From: Sorangium aterium
Lineage (GTDB): Bacteria > Myxococcota_A > Polyangia > Polyangiales > Polyangiaceae
Length of the DNA: 64,000 bases
NCBI RefSeq assembly: GCF_028368935.1
Contig: NZ_JAQNDK010000005.1
Span: 992,001-1,056,000, forward strand
Reading direction: 5' to 3'
The position numbers were made by a program, and so were the translations under genes. Of the stretch, positions 36,370 to 45,214 are shown piece by piece (the stretch's first letter is position 1; each line of letters opens with the position of its first letter). A model generated the notes under the pieces. The model was not told the origin of the DNA. It did not search any database and saw only the letters and a list, made by a program, of their open reading frames with translations.

Positions 36370-38280
36370 TCACTCGCCAGGGAAGAGCTCCTCGGCGGTC
36401 ATGTACTTCGCCCCGAGCGCTTGCGCGAACTCCCGGTCGCTTTCCATATCACCGACCATAACCAGGTGCTCGCGCGCGAGCTTGTGGCGCTGGATCAGCG
36501 ATATCCCGAGCCCCGGCAGGGGCTTGCGACAGAAGCAGCCGACCGGAAACGCCGGGTGCGGACAGTACACGACCTCGGCCACGGGCAGGCCGAGGAGCTC
36601 GATCGTCCGTGAGAACGCGGCCAGGACAGCCTCTTCGGTCACCGATCCTTTCGAGATGCCGCTCTGGTTTGACACGAAGAAGAGCGTGTATCCGTCGTTG
36701 ACCCAGCGCTCCAGGGCCGCGCGCCGACCGGGCAGGAGCTCGACGTCGTCGGGGTCGCGCGGGTAGATTTCGCCGCTCTTTGTCGTTCGCAGCGTACCGT
36801 CTACGTCGAGGAGCAGGCCCTTGCCCGTGAAGAGCGGATCAACGCGTCGGGCAAACGGGATCTCCTCGACCACCGAGAAGCCCTCATCCACGTGCGGCGC
36901 CTCGAAATTCGCAGCCCACCGCGAGAGCGCCTGCGGTGGCGGCAGGTTGGGATCCTCTTTGCCGAGCGCTTTCATGTCCTCCGGCCCGAGCAGCTTGCCG
37001 TAGCGATCGAGGACGCGGAGGACGACGTTCGCGTAGGCCTCGTTGATGGGCGTGGCCAGGTACCGGCACCGGACCGGCACGCGGTGCGCGTGCGCCATCC
37101 GGATCACCGCATAGCGCGACGCGCGCGTGCCGTACGTATTGTCGAGGACCACCCGCGTTTGCCCCGAGGAGAGCAGCTCTCCGAGCTTCTTGACCACGCC
37201 GTCGAGCGTGCCGCCGAGCTCATCGCGGTTCAGGCGCGCGTACCCTCTGGCCGTGTAGCGGGCGACCTCCGACGATTTGCCTGCCCCTTGAATTCCCATG
37301 ACCACGACCACCTCGGGCGCATCGCCGGGGCCTTCTCCGGGCTCGAGCTTGCGCAGGCCGGCGGGGATCACGGGGGGCGCGACCGAGGCCAGCACATCGG
37401 CCGTGGGCGCAAAGCTGGTCTTCGAGAGGTCGGCTCGATCGCGCGCGCCAAAGGGGACCCGGAGCGCGCGCAAGCAGGACTGGACGCTCTCCCGCTTGGT
37501 CGCCCCGAACAGGGGAAGGACTGGGGGGCCGAGATCGAGCAGGGCCGCGAGGGCCGCCTCCTGGGACGTGATGGTGTGCCGCGCGGCGATGGGCTTGATC
37601 GCGCGGTTCTTGAGGAGGCTATCGACCTTGGCGTGACCGCCGAGCGGCCGGTGGGCGAGGAACGGGATGCCCATTTGCTTGGCGAGCTCGAGGAGGCCTC
37701 GGGCTGCGCTGCCACGATCGAGAACGCTCAGCTCCTCCTGGATGGCCCGCACCGGAAAGTGCCGCAGGGCCTGGTGGACCTCTGCGATGGATGTGTTGCT
37801 GAGGCCGAGGTGCTCGATGAGGCCCTCTTTCTGGAGCTCGGCCAGAGCGGCGAGGCTGTCTTCGAGGGGCGTCTTGGGGTCGGTCACGTGGAGGAGGAGC
37901 ATGAAAATCCGCGAGACGCCGAGCGCCTTCAGGCTGCCCTCGACCGTGCGGCGCAGGTGGTCCCGGCTGCCGTTCGGGACCCATCGCCCTTTGGGTCGGG
38001 TGAGGCCGGCCTTGGTGATGACGCGCACGTCGTCGCGCGGGCCGGACCACGCGTCGAGCGCCTTGCGGACGAGGCGCTCTCCATAGTGGGCCTCGCGGTC
38101 GGTGAGGCAGTAAGAATCGGCGGTGTCGAGGAGGCGTATGCCTTGATCGAGGGCAACGTGGATGACGGCGGTCGCGTCCTCTTCGGAGGGGCGCCCCTCC
38201 GTGGCCAGCCGGAGCAGGCCGAGGCCGAGAGGAACGTCGAGGGGGCCTAGGACACCGTAGGGCGAGGGGGCGGGAGTCAC
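36370..38280 (-). CDS. Fusion: aldo-keto reductase, polynucleotide 5'-kinase-like P-loop and HAD phosphatase
   Basis: A 636-residue protein from a GTG start with three complete enzyme domains. Residues 1-300 form an aldo-keto reductase barrel with the tetrad Asp52 (LDTADSY), Tyr57, Lys90 (VITKAG) and His131 (MLLLHVTD). Residues 322-480 form a P-loop kinase like the 5'-kinase of T4 Pnkp or PNKP: GIQGAGKSS (329-337), LNRDELGG with the likely general base Asp353, and VVLDNTYGTRASR. Residues 487-636 form a HAD phosphatase: LDVDGTLR (Asp492, Asp494), FVSNQSG, a Cys-His-Cys-Cys zinc loop (CPHP, CFCRKP) and VGDMESDREFA. Kinase-then-phosphatase is the order in T4 Pnkp, an RNA/DNA end-healing enzyme. 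What an aldo-keto reductase adds is unknown. Small-molecule rather than nucleic-acid substrates are possible. Confidence 0.85.
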   Translation of the reverse strand: MTPAPSPYGVLGPLDVPLGLGLLRLATEGRPSEEDATAVIHVALDQGIRLLDTADSYCLTDREAHYGERLVRKALDAWSGPRDDVRVITKAGLTRPKGRWVPNGSRDHLRRTVEGSLKALGVSRIFMLLLHVTDPKTPLEDSLAALAELQKEGLIEHLGLSNTSIAEVHQALRHFPVRAIQEELSVLDRGSAARGLLELAKQMGIPFLAHRPLGGHAKVDSLLKNRAIKPIAARHTITSQEAALAALLDLGPPVLPLFGATKRESVQSCLRALRVPFGARDRADLSKTSFAPTADVLASVAPPVIPAGLRKLEPGEGPGDAPEVVVVMGIQGAGKSSEVARYTARGYARLNRDELGGTLDGVVKKLGELLSSGQTRVVLDNTYGTRASRYAVIRMAHAHRVPVRCRYLATPINEAYANVVLRVLDRYGKLLGPEDMKALGKEDPNLPPPQALSRWAANFEAPHVDEGFSVVEEIPFARRVDPLFTGKGLLLDVDGTLRTTKSGEIYPRDPDDVELLPGRRAALERWVNDGYTLFFVSNQSGISKGSVTEEAVLAAFSRTIELLGLPVAEVVYCPHPAFPVGCFCRKPLPGLGISLIQRHKLAREHLVMVGDMESDREFAQALGAKYMTAEELFPGE

Positions 38281-38793
38281 GGAGATGATGACGTAGCCAG
38301 GTCAGCGGCTCGATGCAAGCGCTAGCGCTGATGTTGTGAGGTTGCAGGGGCTCGGCGGCGTGCGCAGCGAGCAGCCCTCGACGGGCCCGCGCTGCGCGCC
38401 GCGATGGCCGATATCGTGGCGCTCGTGCTCGCCTGTAAGCTCGCAGCGCCTGCGTGGCAGACGTCTCCGCTGGCGCGTGTGAGCGGCGCTTTTACGCGCG
38501 GACCGAGGCGCGCGGGGTGAAGGGTCGTAATCATCTGCGCCGATGATCTCGTGGAATCGCTCCTCCTCAGAGATGGCCAGGGCGGGGATCTCTCGTCGAT
38601 GTTCGATAGGGCCTGTTTTCCTGCGTCGGACGACGGTGGCTGCCCCTCGGACGAGGACGTCGCCAGGTCATCCCGCCTTTGGGATCGCGCGCTCGGCATT
38701 CCGGAGCTTCTCGCCTCCGGATCGTCATGTCGCCCTGAAACTCCGGGGTAAGCGGCGGATCGCGACGGTTCGCCCCCGCGGAATCGTAGCAGC
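38281..38793. other. Intergenic region of about 0.5 kb, nothing recognised
   Basis: It lies between two minus-strand genes. Only overlapping short frames with Arg/Ser/Pro-rich, shadow-like translations are present. The promoter of the fusion gene should lie near its left end, but no elements were recognised. Confidence 0.4.
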
Positions 38794-40500
38794 TCATCCA
38801 TGCATCCAGGGGCCCGCGCTCACGCCACGGCCTGCGGCCCGTAGAGCAGGTGCGACGAGGATCCGCGCGAGCGCGTCGGCGAGGACGTCCTCCGGCGCCG
38901 CCCTCGCCGTCCGCGCGCGGAAGGCGATGAAGCCGTCAGGCCGAACGAGGACGGCGCCGTCGCGCCCTATCCCGTATGCGCCGCCGAGCGCGCCGCTCGG
39001 ATCCTCCACGTCGCCGCCGACGCGGTGCGAGGAGAGCGGGATCCCCGTCCGGCGCGCGAGCGTGCGCGCCGCCTCGCACCACGCGTCGCCGCCCTCGGCC
39101 GCCAGCAGCACGAAGCCGCGCCCGAAGAGATCGAGCGTCGAGATGCGCGCGCCCTGCCGCGAGAGCCACACGTGCGGCGCGCGCGTGCCCGGGCGCCCCC
39201 GGAGATCTGTCGCGCCCGGGCCGGGAGGCGCGCCCGGCTCGAGGATCACAGCCTCCGAGGCGTAGCCGTACCCGACCACGAAGTACGGGAAGGCGCGCCG
39301 CATGGTCCAGAGCATCGCGAGCCCGGACCTGCCGGTCATGAGCCCGCGCTCGTCGTTCATGTCCCCCGCGATGTCGGCGACGGCGCGCGCGACGGGCCGC
39401 CGCTCGACGTCGTACGTGTCGAGCAGCCCTTCGCCCGCGCGCCCCGCGAGCACGGCCGCGAGCTTCCACGCGAGGTTGTGCGCGTCCTGGATGCCCGTGT
39501 TCGCGCCGAAGCCGCCCCACGGCGGCATCACGTGGGCCGCGTCGCCCGCGAGGAAGACGCGCCCGTGGCGGAACCCGTCGGCGACGCGCACGGCGGACTG
39601 CCAGGGCATCACGCCCTTGAGCTCCACCGCGAGATCCGGGATGCCCGTGGCGCGGCGGATGATCTCCTCGCAGCGCTCGCGCCCGAAGTCTTCGGCGCGC
39701 TCGCCCTTCTCGGGATCGAACGGGACGTGGAGGACCCAGAGATCGGTGTTGTTGACCGACGCGAAGAGCCCACGGAGATCGCCGTCCTCGACGAGGCACA
39801 TGCTGAACTCTCGCCCGCGTACGAGCTCGGTGAGATCAGCGCGAAAATAGAGGTTGAGCTGGTGGGTGAGGACGCCGCGGCCGCTCTGGCCGACGCCGAG
39901 GGAGGTCCGCACCGGGCTCCGCGCGCCGTCGGCCGCGATCACGTAGTCGGCGCGAGCTCGCCGCCGCGCCCCGCTCCCTCGATCCAGGAGGGTCGCCGTC
40001 ACGCCCTCGGCGTCCTGCGCGAGCTCGACGAGCTCGGTCGAGAAGCGCGCGTCGACGCCGCGCGCCCTGGCCGCATCGAGGAGCACGGGCTCCAGGTGGT
40101 CCTGCGTGACCCGGCAGGGCGAGGTCGGGCTCTTGGGCGATCCTTCGCCGCGCATCATCCGCTCGCGGAGCCAGCGGATGACGAGCCCGTTCGAGCGGCG
40201 CGACGCCATCACCTCGGAGAGCGACCGCCCCTTGTAGACGCCCATGCTCGGCGCGATCGCCTCTCCGGCCTCTCGCGCCGCGGCCTCGAGCCCGAGCCCG
40301 CGGAGGAGCTCCATCGTCCGCCCGCTCACGCCGCGCGCGCGGGGGTGGATGCTCGTCCCGGCGTGGCGCTCGACGAGCAGGGAAGGCACGCCGTGCTGCG
40401 CGAGGAAGAGCGACGCGGACAGGCCCACGACGCCGCCGCCCACGATGAGCACCTTCACCCGCTCCACCTCGTCACCGTCGATTTGCGTCATTTGCGTCAT
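38794..40500 (-). CDS. FAD-dependent monooxygenase, aromatic polyketide type
   Basis: A PHBH-family flavoprotein of 568 residues from the ATG at 40500 (MTQMTQIDGDEVERVKVL); an in-frame ATG at 40524 adds eight residues but runs into the control region. The FAD motif is VLIVGGGVVGLSASLFLAQ, the DG motif is ADYVIAADGARSPVR, and the GD motif is RVFLAGDAAHVMPPWGGFG. The thioredoxin-like C-terminal domain of this subfamily is present (DLFGRGFVLLAAEGGDAW to GAVLVRPDGFIAFR). These enzymes hydroxylate phenols, anthraquinones or antibiotics such as tetracycline or rifampicin. The divergent TetR gene and its operator suggest a substrate-induced detoxification or modification unit. Confidence 0.85.
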   Translation of the reverse strand: MTQMTQIDGDEVERVKVLIVGGGVVGLSASLFLAQHGVPSLLVERHAGTSIHPRARGVSGRTMELLRGLGLEAAAREAGEAIAPSMGVYKGRSLSEVMASRRSNGLVIRWLRERMMRGEGSPKSPTSPCRVTQDHLEPVLLDAARARGVDARFSTELVELAQDAEGVTATLLDRGSGARRRARADYVIAADGARSPVRTSLGVGQSGRGVLTHQLNLYFRADLTELVRGREFSMCLVEDGDLRGLFASVNNTDLWVLHVPFDPEKGERAEDFGRERCEEIIRRATGIPDLAVELKGVMPWQSAVRVADGFRHGRVFLAGDAAHVMPPWGGFGANTGIQDAHNLAWKLAAVLAGRAGEGLLDTYDVERRPVARAVADIAGDMNDERGLMTGRSGLAMLWTMRRAFPYFVVGYGYASEAVILEPGAPPGPGATDLRGRPGTRAPHVWLSRQGARISTLDLFGRGFVLLAAEGGDAWCEAARTLARRTGIPLSSHRVGGDVEDPSGALGGAYGIGRDGAVLVRPDGFIAFRARTARAAPEDVLADALARILVAPALRAAGRGVSAGPWMHG

Positions 40501-40539
40501 GAGCCTCGCCTCCGGCTGGTACATACTGAGAGTAGATCC

Positions 40540-40562
40540 AAATTTGTAGTGAGTGCAAATTT
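40540..40562. promoter_or_regulatory. Inverted repeat between TetR gene and monooxygenase, probable TetR operator
   Basis: AAATTTG (40540-40546) and CAAATTT (40556-40562) are exact reverse complements separated by 9 bp. The right arm ends one base before the TetR start codon. It lies in the 63-bp divergent region, so one bound dimer could repress both genes. It is strikingly A+T-rich against its surroundings. Confidence 0.7.
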
Positions 40563-40563
40563 T

Positions 40564-41271
40564 ATGTCACAGCAATCTTCAAGAGACCGCAAGATCCCGG
40601 CGACCAAGCGCGCCCCGGCGCAGACGCGCGCCGAGCCGGAGGCGCCCCCGCCGCCGGCCGGCCTGCGCGAGCGGAAGAAGCAGGCGACGCGGCTCGCGAT
40701 CTCGGACGTCGCCACGCGCCTCTTCATCGAGCGCGGCTTCGATCGCGTGACCGTCGCCGAGGTGGCGGAGGCCGCGGGCGTCTCGGTGAACACGATCTTC
40801 AACTACTTCGCGACGAAGGAGGATCTCTTCTTCGATCGCGGCGAGGAGGTCGGAGGAGAGCCCGCGCGCATGGTCCGAGCGCGCCGCCCGGGCGAGCCCG
40901 TGCTCGCGGCGCTCGAGCGGGGCCTGCGCGAGAAGGGGGCGACGTCGGCCTACGAGGGCGCGAGGGTCCTGCCGTTCCTCGCCACCATCGAGGCGAGCCC
41001 TGCGCTCAAGGCGCGCGAGCGCGCGCTCTTCGACCGCAGCGAGGAGCTCCTCGCGGACGCGCTGCGCGAGGCGGTGGGCGCGCCCGGCGACGACCCCGCT
41101 CCCCGGATCATCGCGGCGCTCATCACGGCGCTCGAGTGGACGATCATCCGAGAGCACCGCGCGCGGCTGCTCCGCGGCGAGCCCGACAAGAAGATCCGCG
41201 CCGCGCTCGGCCGCATGGCCAAGCGCGGCTTCGCCCTGCTCCGCGACGGCGTGGGCTCCTTTGGCGCGTAG
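40564..41271 (+). CDS. TetR-family transcriptional regulator
   Basis: A 235-residue regulator. After a basic, Pro-rich N-terminal extension of about 35 residues, the helix-turn-helix domain reads RERKKQATRLAISDVATRLF, FIERGFDRVTVAEVAEAAGV and SVNTIFNYFATKEDLFFDR, a textbook TetR pattern. The C-terminal ligand domain follows (about 100-230). The ATG at 40564 is one base downstream of the palindrome. It is divergent from the FAD monooxygenase and most likely represses it until a substrate binds. Confidence 0.88.
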   Translation: MSQQSSRDRKIPATKRAPAQTRAEPEAPPPPAGLRERKKQATRLAISDVATRLFIERGFDRVTVAEVAEAAGVSVNTIFNYFATKEDLFFDRGEEVGGEPARMVRARRPGEPVLAALERGLREKGATSAYEGARVLPFLATIEASPALKARERALFDRSEELLADALREAVGAPGDDPAPRIIAALITALEWTIIREHRARLLRGEPDKKIRAALGRMAKRGFALLRDGVGSFGA

Positions 41272-41541
41272 CAAGCGTGAGCCGGCGCGCGCAGGCCCGC
41301 CGCACGCCGGTGAAGAGCCGTGAGCCCCCCAGGCCCTGTCAAGCGACAGTAGTTCTTCCTGACGCTCTACCCGCCACGCCAGCGGCCCACGATACCCGGC
41401 GCACTGGACCCCCTTCTGTCTCACGGCAGCGTGAGCGAATGGCCATGTCGGCCATCGAAGATGCAAGGTGGGCCCCACGAGGGGACGTGGGAAAGGTCTT
41501 GAAGGCCGTCGAGCAGAAGGCCCGCGGGATCACCCGCTGGG

Positions 41542-41937
41542 CTACATGTCCGAGAATTCGATCTTTTCGAGCTCGAGGAGCAGCGCGAGGTTCGCGGGAT
41601 CGGTGCGGGACGGCGCGAAGCCGATCCACCGGAGGCCGCTGGCCCTCGCCCTCTCCCATGTCGCGCGGCATGCCGCGAACCAGTCACGAACGAACTCGTC
41701 CTGGCTATCTCGGAACCCTTCCGGCCGGTACATCATGGATCGATAGGACAGGAGCATCATCATCTTGTCAAACGTGGACAGCTCGACGTCGCGCGGCTTC
41801 TCATCCGACCAGACCAGCATCCCCTTGGTCAGCTCGTAGCCCACCCTCGCGTCCGGATCCTCTGTCAGCGCCTCGATCTTCGCCCGGTCGGCGGGCGGGA
41901 ACAGATCGTTCGAGTCGGTGCCGAACAAGTCGTTCAT
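41542..41937 (-). CDS. Conserved-looking hypothetical protein
   Basis: Not recognised. A soluble 131-residue protein (MNDLFGTDSNDLFPPADRAK) rich in Asp, Glu, Arg and Trp, predicted mostly helical, with KMMMLLSYRSMMYRPEGFRD in the middle. It has no signal, membrane segment or Cys motif. Codon use fits a real gene. It stands alone between the TetR gene and the VOC gene. Confidence 0.55.
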   Translation of the reverse strand: MNDLFGTDSNDLFPPADRAKIEALTEDPDARVGYELTKGMLVWSDEKPRDVELSTFDKMMMLLSYRSMMYRPEGFRDSQDEFVRDWFAACRATWERARASGLRWIGFAPSRTDPANLALLLELEKIEFSDM

Positions 41938-42159
41938 TCGACGAGCGTATACAGGTGTCCATGCCGCGTCCAGGAGCCGCGCGTGGTCCGCTGAGCGGCA
42001 TCGATGGCGCTCATCCCTCTGCGAGCGCGAGGGGCCGCTGGGCGATGACGTTCACGAGGTAGTCGCGCAGGGCCGTCACTTTGCGCGGCACGTGCTGAGA
42101 CCTCCTTCAGAAGGCGAGCGCTGCGGCGCGAGACGGCTGCTGAGGCCGATTGCCCCGGG

Positions 42160-42546
42160 TCATTGGCCGGCAGGCGGCTGCCAGAGCTCCACCTTGTTTC
42201 CTTCTGGATCGATGACCCAGGCAAACTTCCCGTACTCGGAATCGTCAATCTTCTCGAGGACGTTGCAGCCTTCTTCGCGCAAGACCTTGACGAGGGCGTG
42301 GAGATCCTCGACCCGGTAATTGACCATGAACGTCGCAGCGCCGGGCGCAAACTGGTCGCTTTGCGCCGGAGCAATGGACCAGACGGTCGTTCCAGCGACC
42401 GGCTTGCCTTCACCGTCGGTCCAGGTAAAGGCCGTGCCACCCCATTCTTGGACATCGATCCCGAGGTGCCGCTTGTACCAAGCCTGCAGCGCCGGAGCGT
42501 CTTTGGCCTTGAAGAAGATGCCGCCAATTCCAGTGACTCGCTTCAT
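42160..42546 (-). CDS. VOC (glyoxalase/bleomycin-resistance) family protein
   Basis: A 128-residue vicinal-oxygen-chelate protein. The two beta-alpha-beta-beta-beta halves begin at VTGIGGIFFKAKDAPALQAW and MVNYRVEDLHALVKVLREEG. The C-terminus YGKFAWVIDPEGNKVELWQP is diagnostic. The closing Glu (VELW) is a usual metal ligand. The substrate is unknown; relatives include glyoxalases, dioxygenases and antibiotic-binding proteins. Confidence 0.85.
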   Translation of the reverse strand: MKRVTGIGGIFFKAKDAPALQAWYKRHLGIDVQEWGGTAFTWTDGEGKPVAGTTVWSIAPAQSDQFAPGAATFMVNYRVEDLHALVKVLREEGCNVLEKIDDSEYGKFAWVIDPEGNKVELWQPPAGQ

Positions 42547-42604
42547 AGAACCTCCGAGGACGGGTGGTGGAGGGAGACTGTGTTTCTGCGACCTGACGCC
42601 TGAG

Positions 42605-42636
42605 TCGAGCCGCGCCGCGAAGCGGTGTCGGCTCGA
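42605..42636 (-). terminator. Strong hairpin downstream of GyrI-like gene
   Basis: TCGAGCCG (42605-42612) pairs with CGGCTCGA (42629-42636), and the inner CGCCGC pairs with GCGGTG around a GAA loop with one bulge. It begins 13 bp after the stop of the gene at 42649-43260. There is no clear U tract, so it may slow transcription or protect mRNA ends rather than act as a classical intrinsic terminator. Confidence 0.5.
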
Positions 42637-42648
42637 ACGATCTGTTGG

Positions 42649-43260
42649 CTATCGCACCATGGGTTGGCGGATGATGGTCTTCCACTTGGCCGGATCGGCG
42701 CGACGTATGTCGCTCAGATACACCTCGTGGTGCTTTCCTGCAAGCGCCGATCGCGCACCAATGAAATCATGGACTCGCTGAATGGTCGGCCCTTCTTCAG
42801 TGAAGGGGCCAATGTGAAGTATCTGAGCGCATGATCCTTCGGTGAAGCTCTCCAGCCTGAGCGCGTCCACCGCGGGGAGCGCCTTCTTTCGCCTCACTTC
42901 CGCCACGGCCGCGTGGATCATCGCCTCCTCCACGAAATGAGGCTGCATGATCATCATCGTCCATTTCCACCTCGACCTGTCGTTGGAGGTGAAGACGGAC
43001 ATGTCGTCCGACCACCAGAGGCCTTCGAGAGGCATGACCGCATAGTCGATTCCTTGCGCCCCCTTCTTCATCATGAACTTCGTCGTGTAGGCAACGGAGA
43101 ACAGCGCCGCCACTGCCTCGGCATACTGCTGTGAAGTGTTGGGGTCGCCCTCTCCGTCGATCATGAGGAACTGAAATGTCGGCACTTCGACGTGAACCAC
43201 CTCCTTCGCGGATGCCTGGTAGAGATGTTTGAGCTCCCTCTTGAGATCAACTTTCGACAC
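42649..43260 (-). CDS. GyrI-like small-molecule-binding domain protein
   Basis: A 203-residue protein with a GyrI-like/AraC effector-binding fold. The GTG at 43260 gives VSKVDLKRELKHLYQASAKE, the usual start of this subfamily; longer in-frame starts give Arg-rich nonsense. Typical elements are VEVPTFQFLMIDGEGDPN, AVMPLEGLWWSD, WKWTMMIMQPHFV and the closing GPFTEEGPTIQRVHDFIGA and HHEVYLSDIRRADPAKWKT. Members bind small molecules or act as hydrolases; the ligand is unknown. Confidence 0.8.
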   Translation of the reverse strand: MSKVDLKRELKHLYQASAKEVVHVEVPTFQFLMIDGEGDPNTSQQYAEAVAALFSVAYTTKFMMKKGAQGIDYAVMPLEGLWWSDDMSVFTSNDRSRWKWTMMIMQPHFVEEAMIHAAVAEVRRKKALPAVDALRLESFTEGSCAQILHIGPFTEEGPTIQRVHDFIGARSALAGKHHEVYLSDIRRADPAKWKTIIRQPMVR

Positions 43261-43376
43261 GAATGCACCTGAGGATTGCGAACGCACAAGCCCACCTGCC
43301 CGGCGGGCGGGGGAGCCACGAATCTGGAAGAGCCTACAGGCCCGCCAGGTGAGGTGCAGCGCATGGTTCGGCCCTG

Positions 43377-43792
43377 TCAGCTCTTCTCCGCGAACCAGCC
43401 CTTGTAGTCGAAGAACGGGTGCCCACGAACCCGGTGCCCGCCCCGTAGCTCGTCCAGCGACCACAGGTGCGGGTGTAGTCGTCCATCGCCGCCCCGCTGA
43501 ACCGGGACAGCAGCCCGGCCACGAACCCGGCCACCTGCTCGTCGCCGGGGTGCCGCCCGGACACGTCGGCGATCACGCAGGCCGCCGGCTCGCCGCCGAG
43601 CCGCTGCACGATGTCGGCCCAGTCCTCCGGCTCGTGCTCAAGAGGGCCGTGCCGGTACAGGTTGATGTACAGGCAGGCGTCACCCGCCACGAACACGACC
43701 CACGGCTCCCGCTGCTCCGGGTAGGCGGCGTCGAGGTGCGCCGTGACCGCAGACTCTGTAGTGTCCCTCAGGAAAACGACGACCGACCGCAT
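43377..43792 (-). pseudogene. Uncharacterised small protein gene with one-base frameshift
   Basis: The ATG at 43792 opens MRSVVVFLRDTTESAVTAHL and reads sensibly through GDEQVAGFVAGLLSRFSGAA to DDYTR. After that the frame turns into Ser/Arg-rich nonsense. One base back it continues as HLWSLDELRGGHRVRGHPFF, then DYKGWFAEKS and a stop at 43377. The joined 138-residue chain looks natural, so one base (a C in CGC-CAC) appears missing near 43470. The family is not recognised. Either the gene is dead or the base is a sequencing error. Confidence 0.6.
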
Positions 43793-44102
43793 CGCGCCCC
43801 TACCGCCTCCGCTCGCCGAAGATACCGGCGCTTCGGCGGCGAGCGCAAGCTCGTCCGCGGCAAGCGCCATGGGGCCCCGAGGACAACACAGCCATGCCCT
43901 CCTGTGCACTACCGCCGCCGTACAGTTCCTGCAAGCGCGCTCGGCGAGGACCAACGCGAGGAGGCTCGCCTGTCGGATTGACTGCCGCCCCACGTGTCGC
44001 GCCGACTGGTCGCCAACATCCACCTATCGGGACGCGCCGGACGTAAAAAGACGAGATTGGAAGGGCTTGCTGCGCCCACGGGATCGGTAATAACGACGGA
44101 CG
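43793..44102. other. Divergent intergenic region, nothing recognised
   Basis: This 310-bp stretch separates the minus-strand small protein gene from the plus-strand cupin gene and must hold both promoters. A lower-GC patch near 44040-44100 precedes the cupin gene. No operator-like repeat was noticed. Confidence 0.35.
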
Positions 44103-44540
44103 ATGCGAACGGCCTCTTTTTTCCTCGTTACACACTGTCTGCTCGCGAGCGCCTGCACGCAAAGGACGCCGCGGAGCGCGGGGCACGACGCGCGCGGACC
44201 CGCCGTGGAGATCATCGCGAAAGGCGAGGCGTCGTGGGACGGCGCGGCGCTGCCGGCCTACCCGACGACGACACCGGAAATCACCGTCGCACGTATCACG
44301 ATCCCTCCGCGCGGCGCGCTCCCAGTCCACAAGCACCCGATCATCAACGCGGCCTATCTGGTCTCCGGCGCCGTCACGATCGTGGCGGAGTCGGGCCGAG
44401 AGCGCCAGCTGCGCGCGGGGGACGCGATTATCGAGCTCGTCGACGCCTGGCATACCGGGCGGAACGACGGTGACGAGCCGGCGGTGTTCGTGGTCGTTTA
44501 CGCCGGCTCACCGGGAATTCCGCTCTCCGTCAATAAGTAG
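44103..44540 (+). CDS. Cupin-domain lipoprotein
   Basis: A 145-residue protein with a short export signal and lipobox (FLVTHCLLASACTQ), so it is probably anchored in the envelope. The cupin barrel shows the first metal-binding motif in PPRGALPVHKHPIINAAYLV (His residues and downstream positions) and the second in GDAIIELVDAWHTGRNDG. Cupins include dioxygenases, isomerases and simple binding proteins; the substrate here is unknown. Confidence 0.8.
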   Translation: MRTASFFLVTHCLLASACTQRTPRSAGHDARGPAVEIIAKGEASWDGAALPAYPTTTPEITVARITIPPRGALPVHKHPIINAAYLVSGAVTIVAESGRERQLRAGDAIIELVDAWHTGRNDGDEPAVFVVVYAGSPGIPLSVNK

Positions 44541-44684
44541 TGGACCGCGCGCTGTCGCGGGCGTGACGGCATGTCGCTCACGTTCGTCCCCTTTGGTTCG
44601 GAGGCGCTGCCCAAGGTCGCGATGAACGCGCTGACCCCCGCATGCTGCAGCGGGTATGCATTGCCGATGCGCTACGGCCCGACC

Positions 44685-44711
44685 GCGAGGCTCCCCGGGG
44701 GCTGGCCTCGC
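44685..44711. terminator. Possible hairpin between convergent genes
   Basis: GCGAGGC (44685-44691) and GCCTCGC (44705-44711) are exact reverse complements around a C/G-rich loop. It lies between the convergent cupin and expansin-like genes and could end either transcript. There is no T run. Confidence 0.3.
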
Positions 44712-44736
44712 AGCGAGCGGCCGCCGTCCACGGGCT

Positions 44737-45150
44737 TCAGCGCCCGGCGCAGTCGACGAAATCCCAGGTGATGGGGACGCGACCCTGGTCTGGATCGGCG
44801 ATCTCCCGGAACGGGCCCTGCCCTAGATCGACGCTGCCGCTCGCGCACGAGGGGCAGAGATCGATGACGCGGACCACCACCGACCCATCCGGCCCGTGGA
44901 CCTCGATGCACCTACCGCAGGCCGCCCCCTCCGCGAACTGGTCTGGATTCAGGGCGGCGACATAGGCGTCGGCGCCCGGCACCTCGAAGCCGCAGGCGCC
45001 GACTCCGACGCTCGGATCGTAGAACGTACCGTCGCCCGAGAAGGACTGTGCCAGCGCCGGAGCGGCGATCGCGGACGAAGCCAGGATCGCCGGGAGGAAG
45101 CGCAGCCGCCTGGATGGACGACGCGAGGTGAGCGATGTTCGCTTTGACAT
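44737..45150 (-). CDS. Secreted expansin-like double-psi beta-barrel protein
   Basis: A 137-residue exported protein. The ATG at 45150 gives a twin-Arg-containing, hydrophobic signal (LRFLPAILASSAIAAPALAQ) with an Ala-x-Ala site. The mature part matches the expansin D1 / EG45-like barrel: GDGTFYDPSVGVGACGFEVP, CGRCIEVHGPDG, VRVIDLCPSCASGSVDLGQG and PITWDFVDC. The Asp in DLCPSC and the HFD-like region are where bacterial expansins contact polysaccharide. The C-terminal CBM63 (D2) domain of full expansins is absent. A role in loosening plant or microbial cell walls fits a cellulose-degrading myxobacterium but is inferred. Confidence 0.8.
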   Translation of the reverse strand: MSKRTSLTSRRPSRRLRFLPAILASSAIAAPALAQSFSGDGTFYDPSVGVGACGFEVPGADAYVAALNPDQFAEGAACGRCIEVHGPDGSVVVRVIDLCPSCASGSVDLGQGPFREIADPDQGRVPITWDFVDCAGR

Positions 45151-45214
45151 GAGGGCTACCTGAAGCTCGGGTCGCCCTGGGTCAATCTGACGGCCGCGCC
45201 CCGATCGTACGGGC

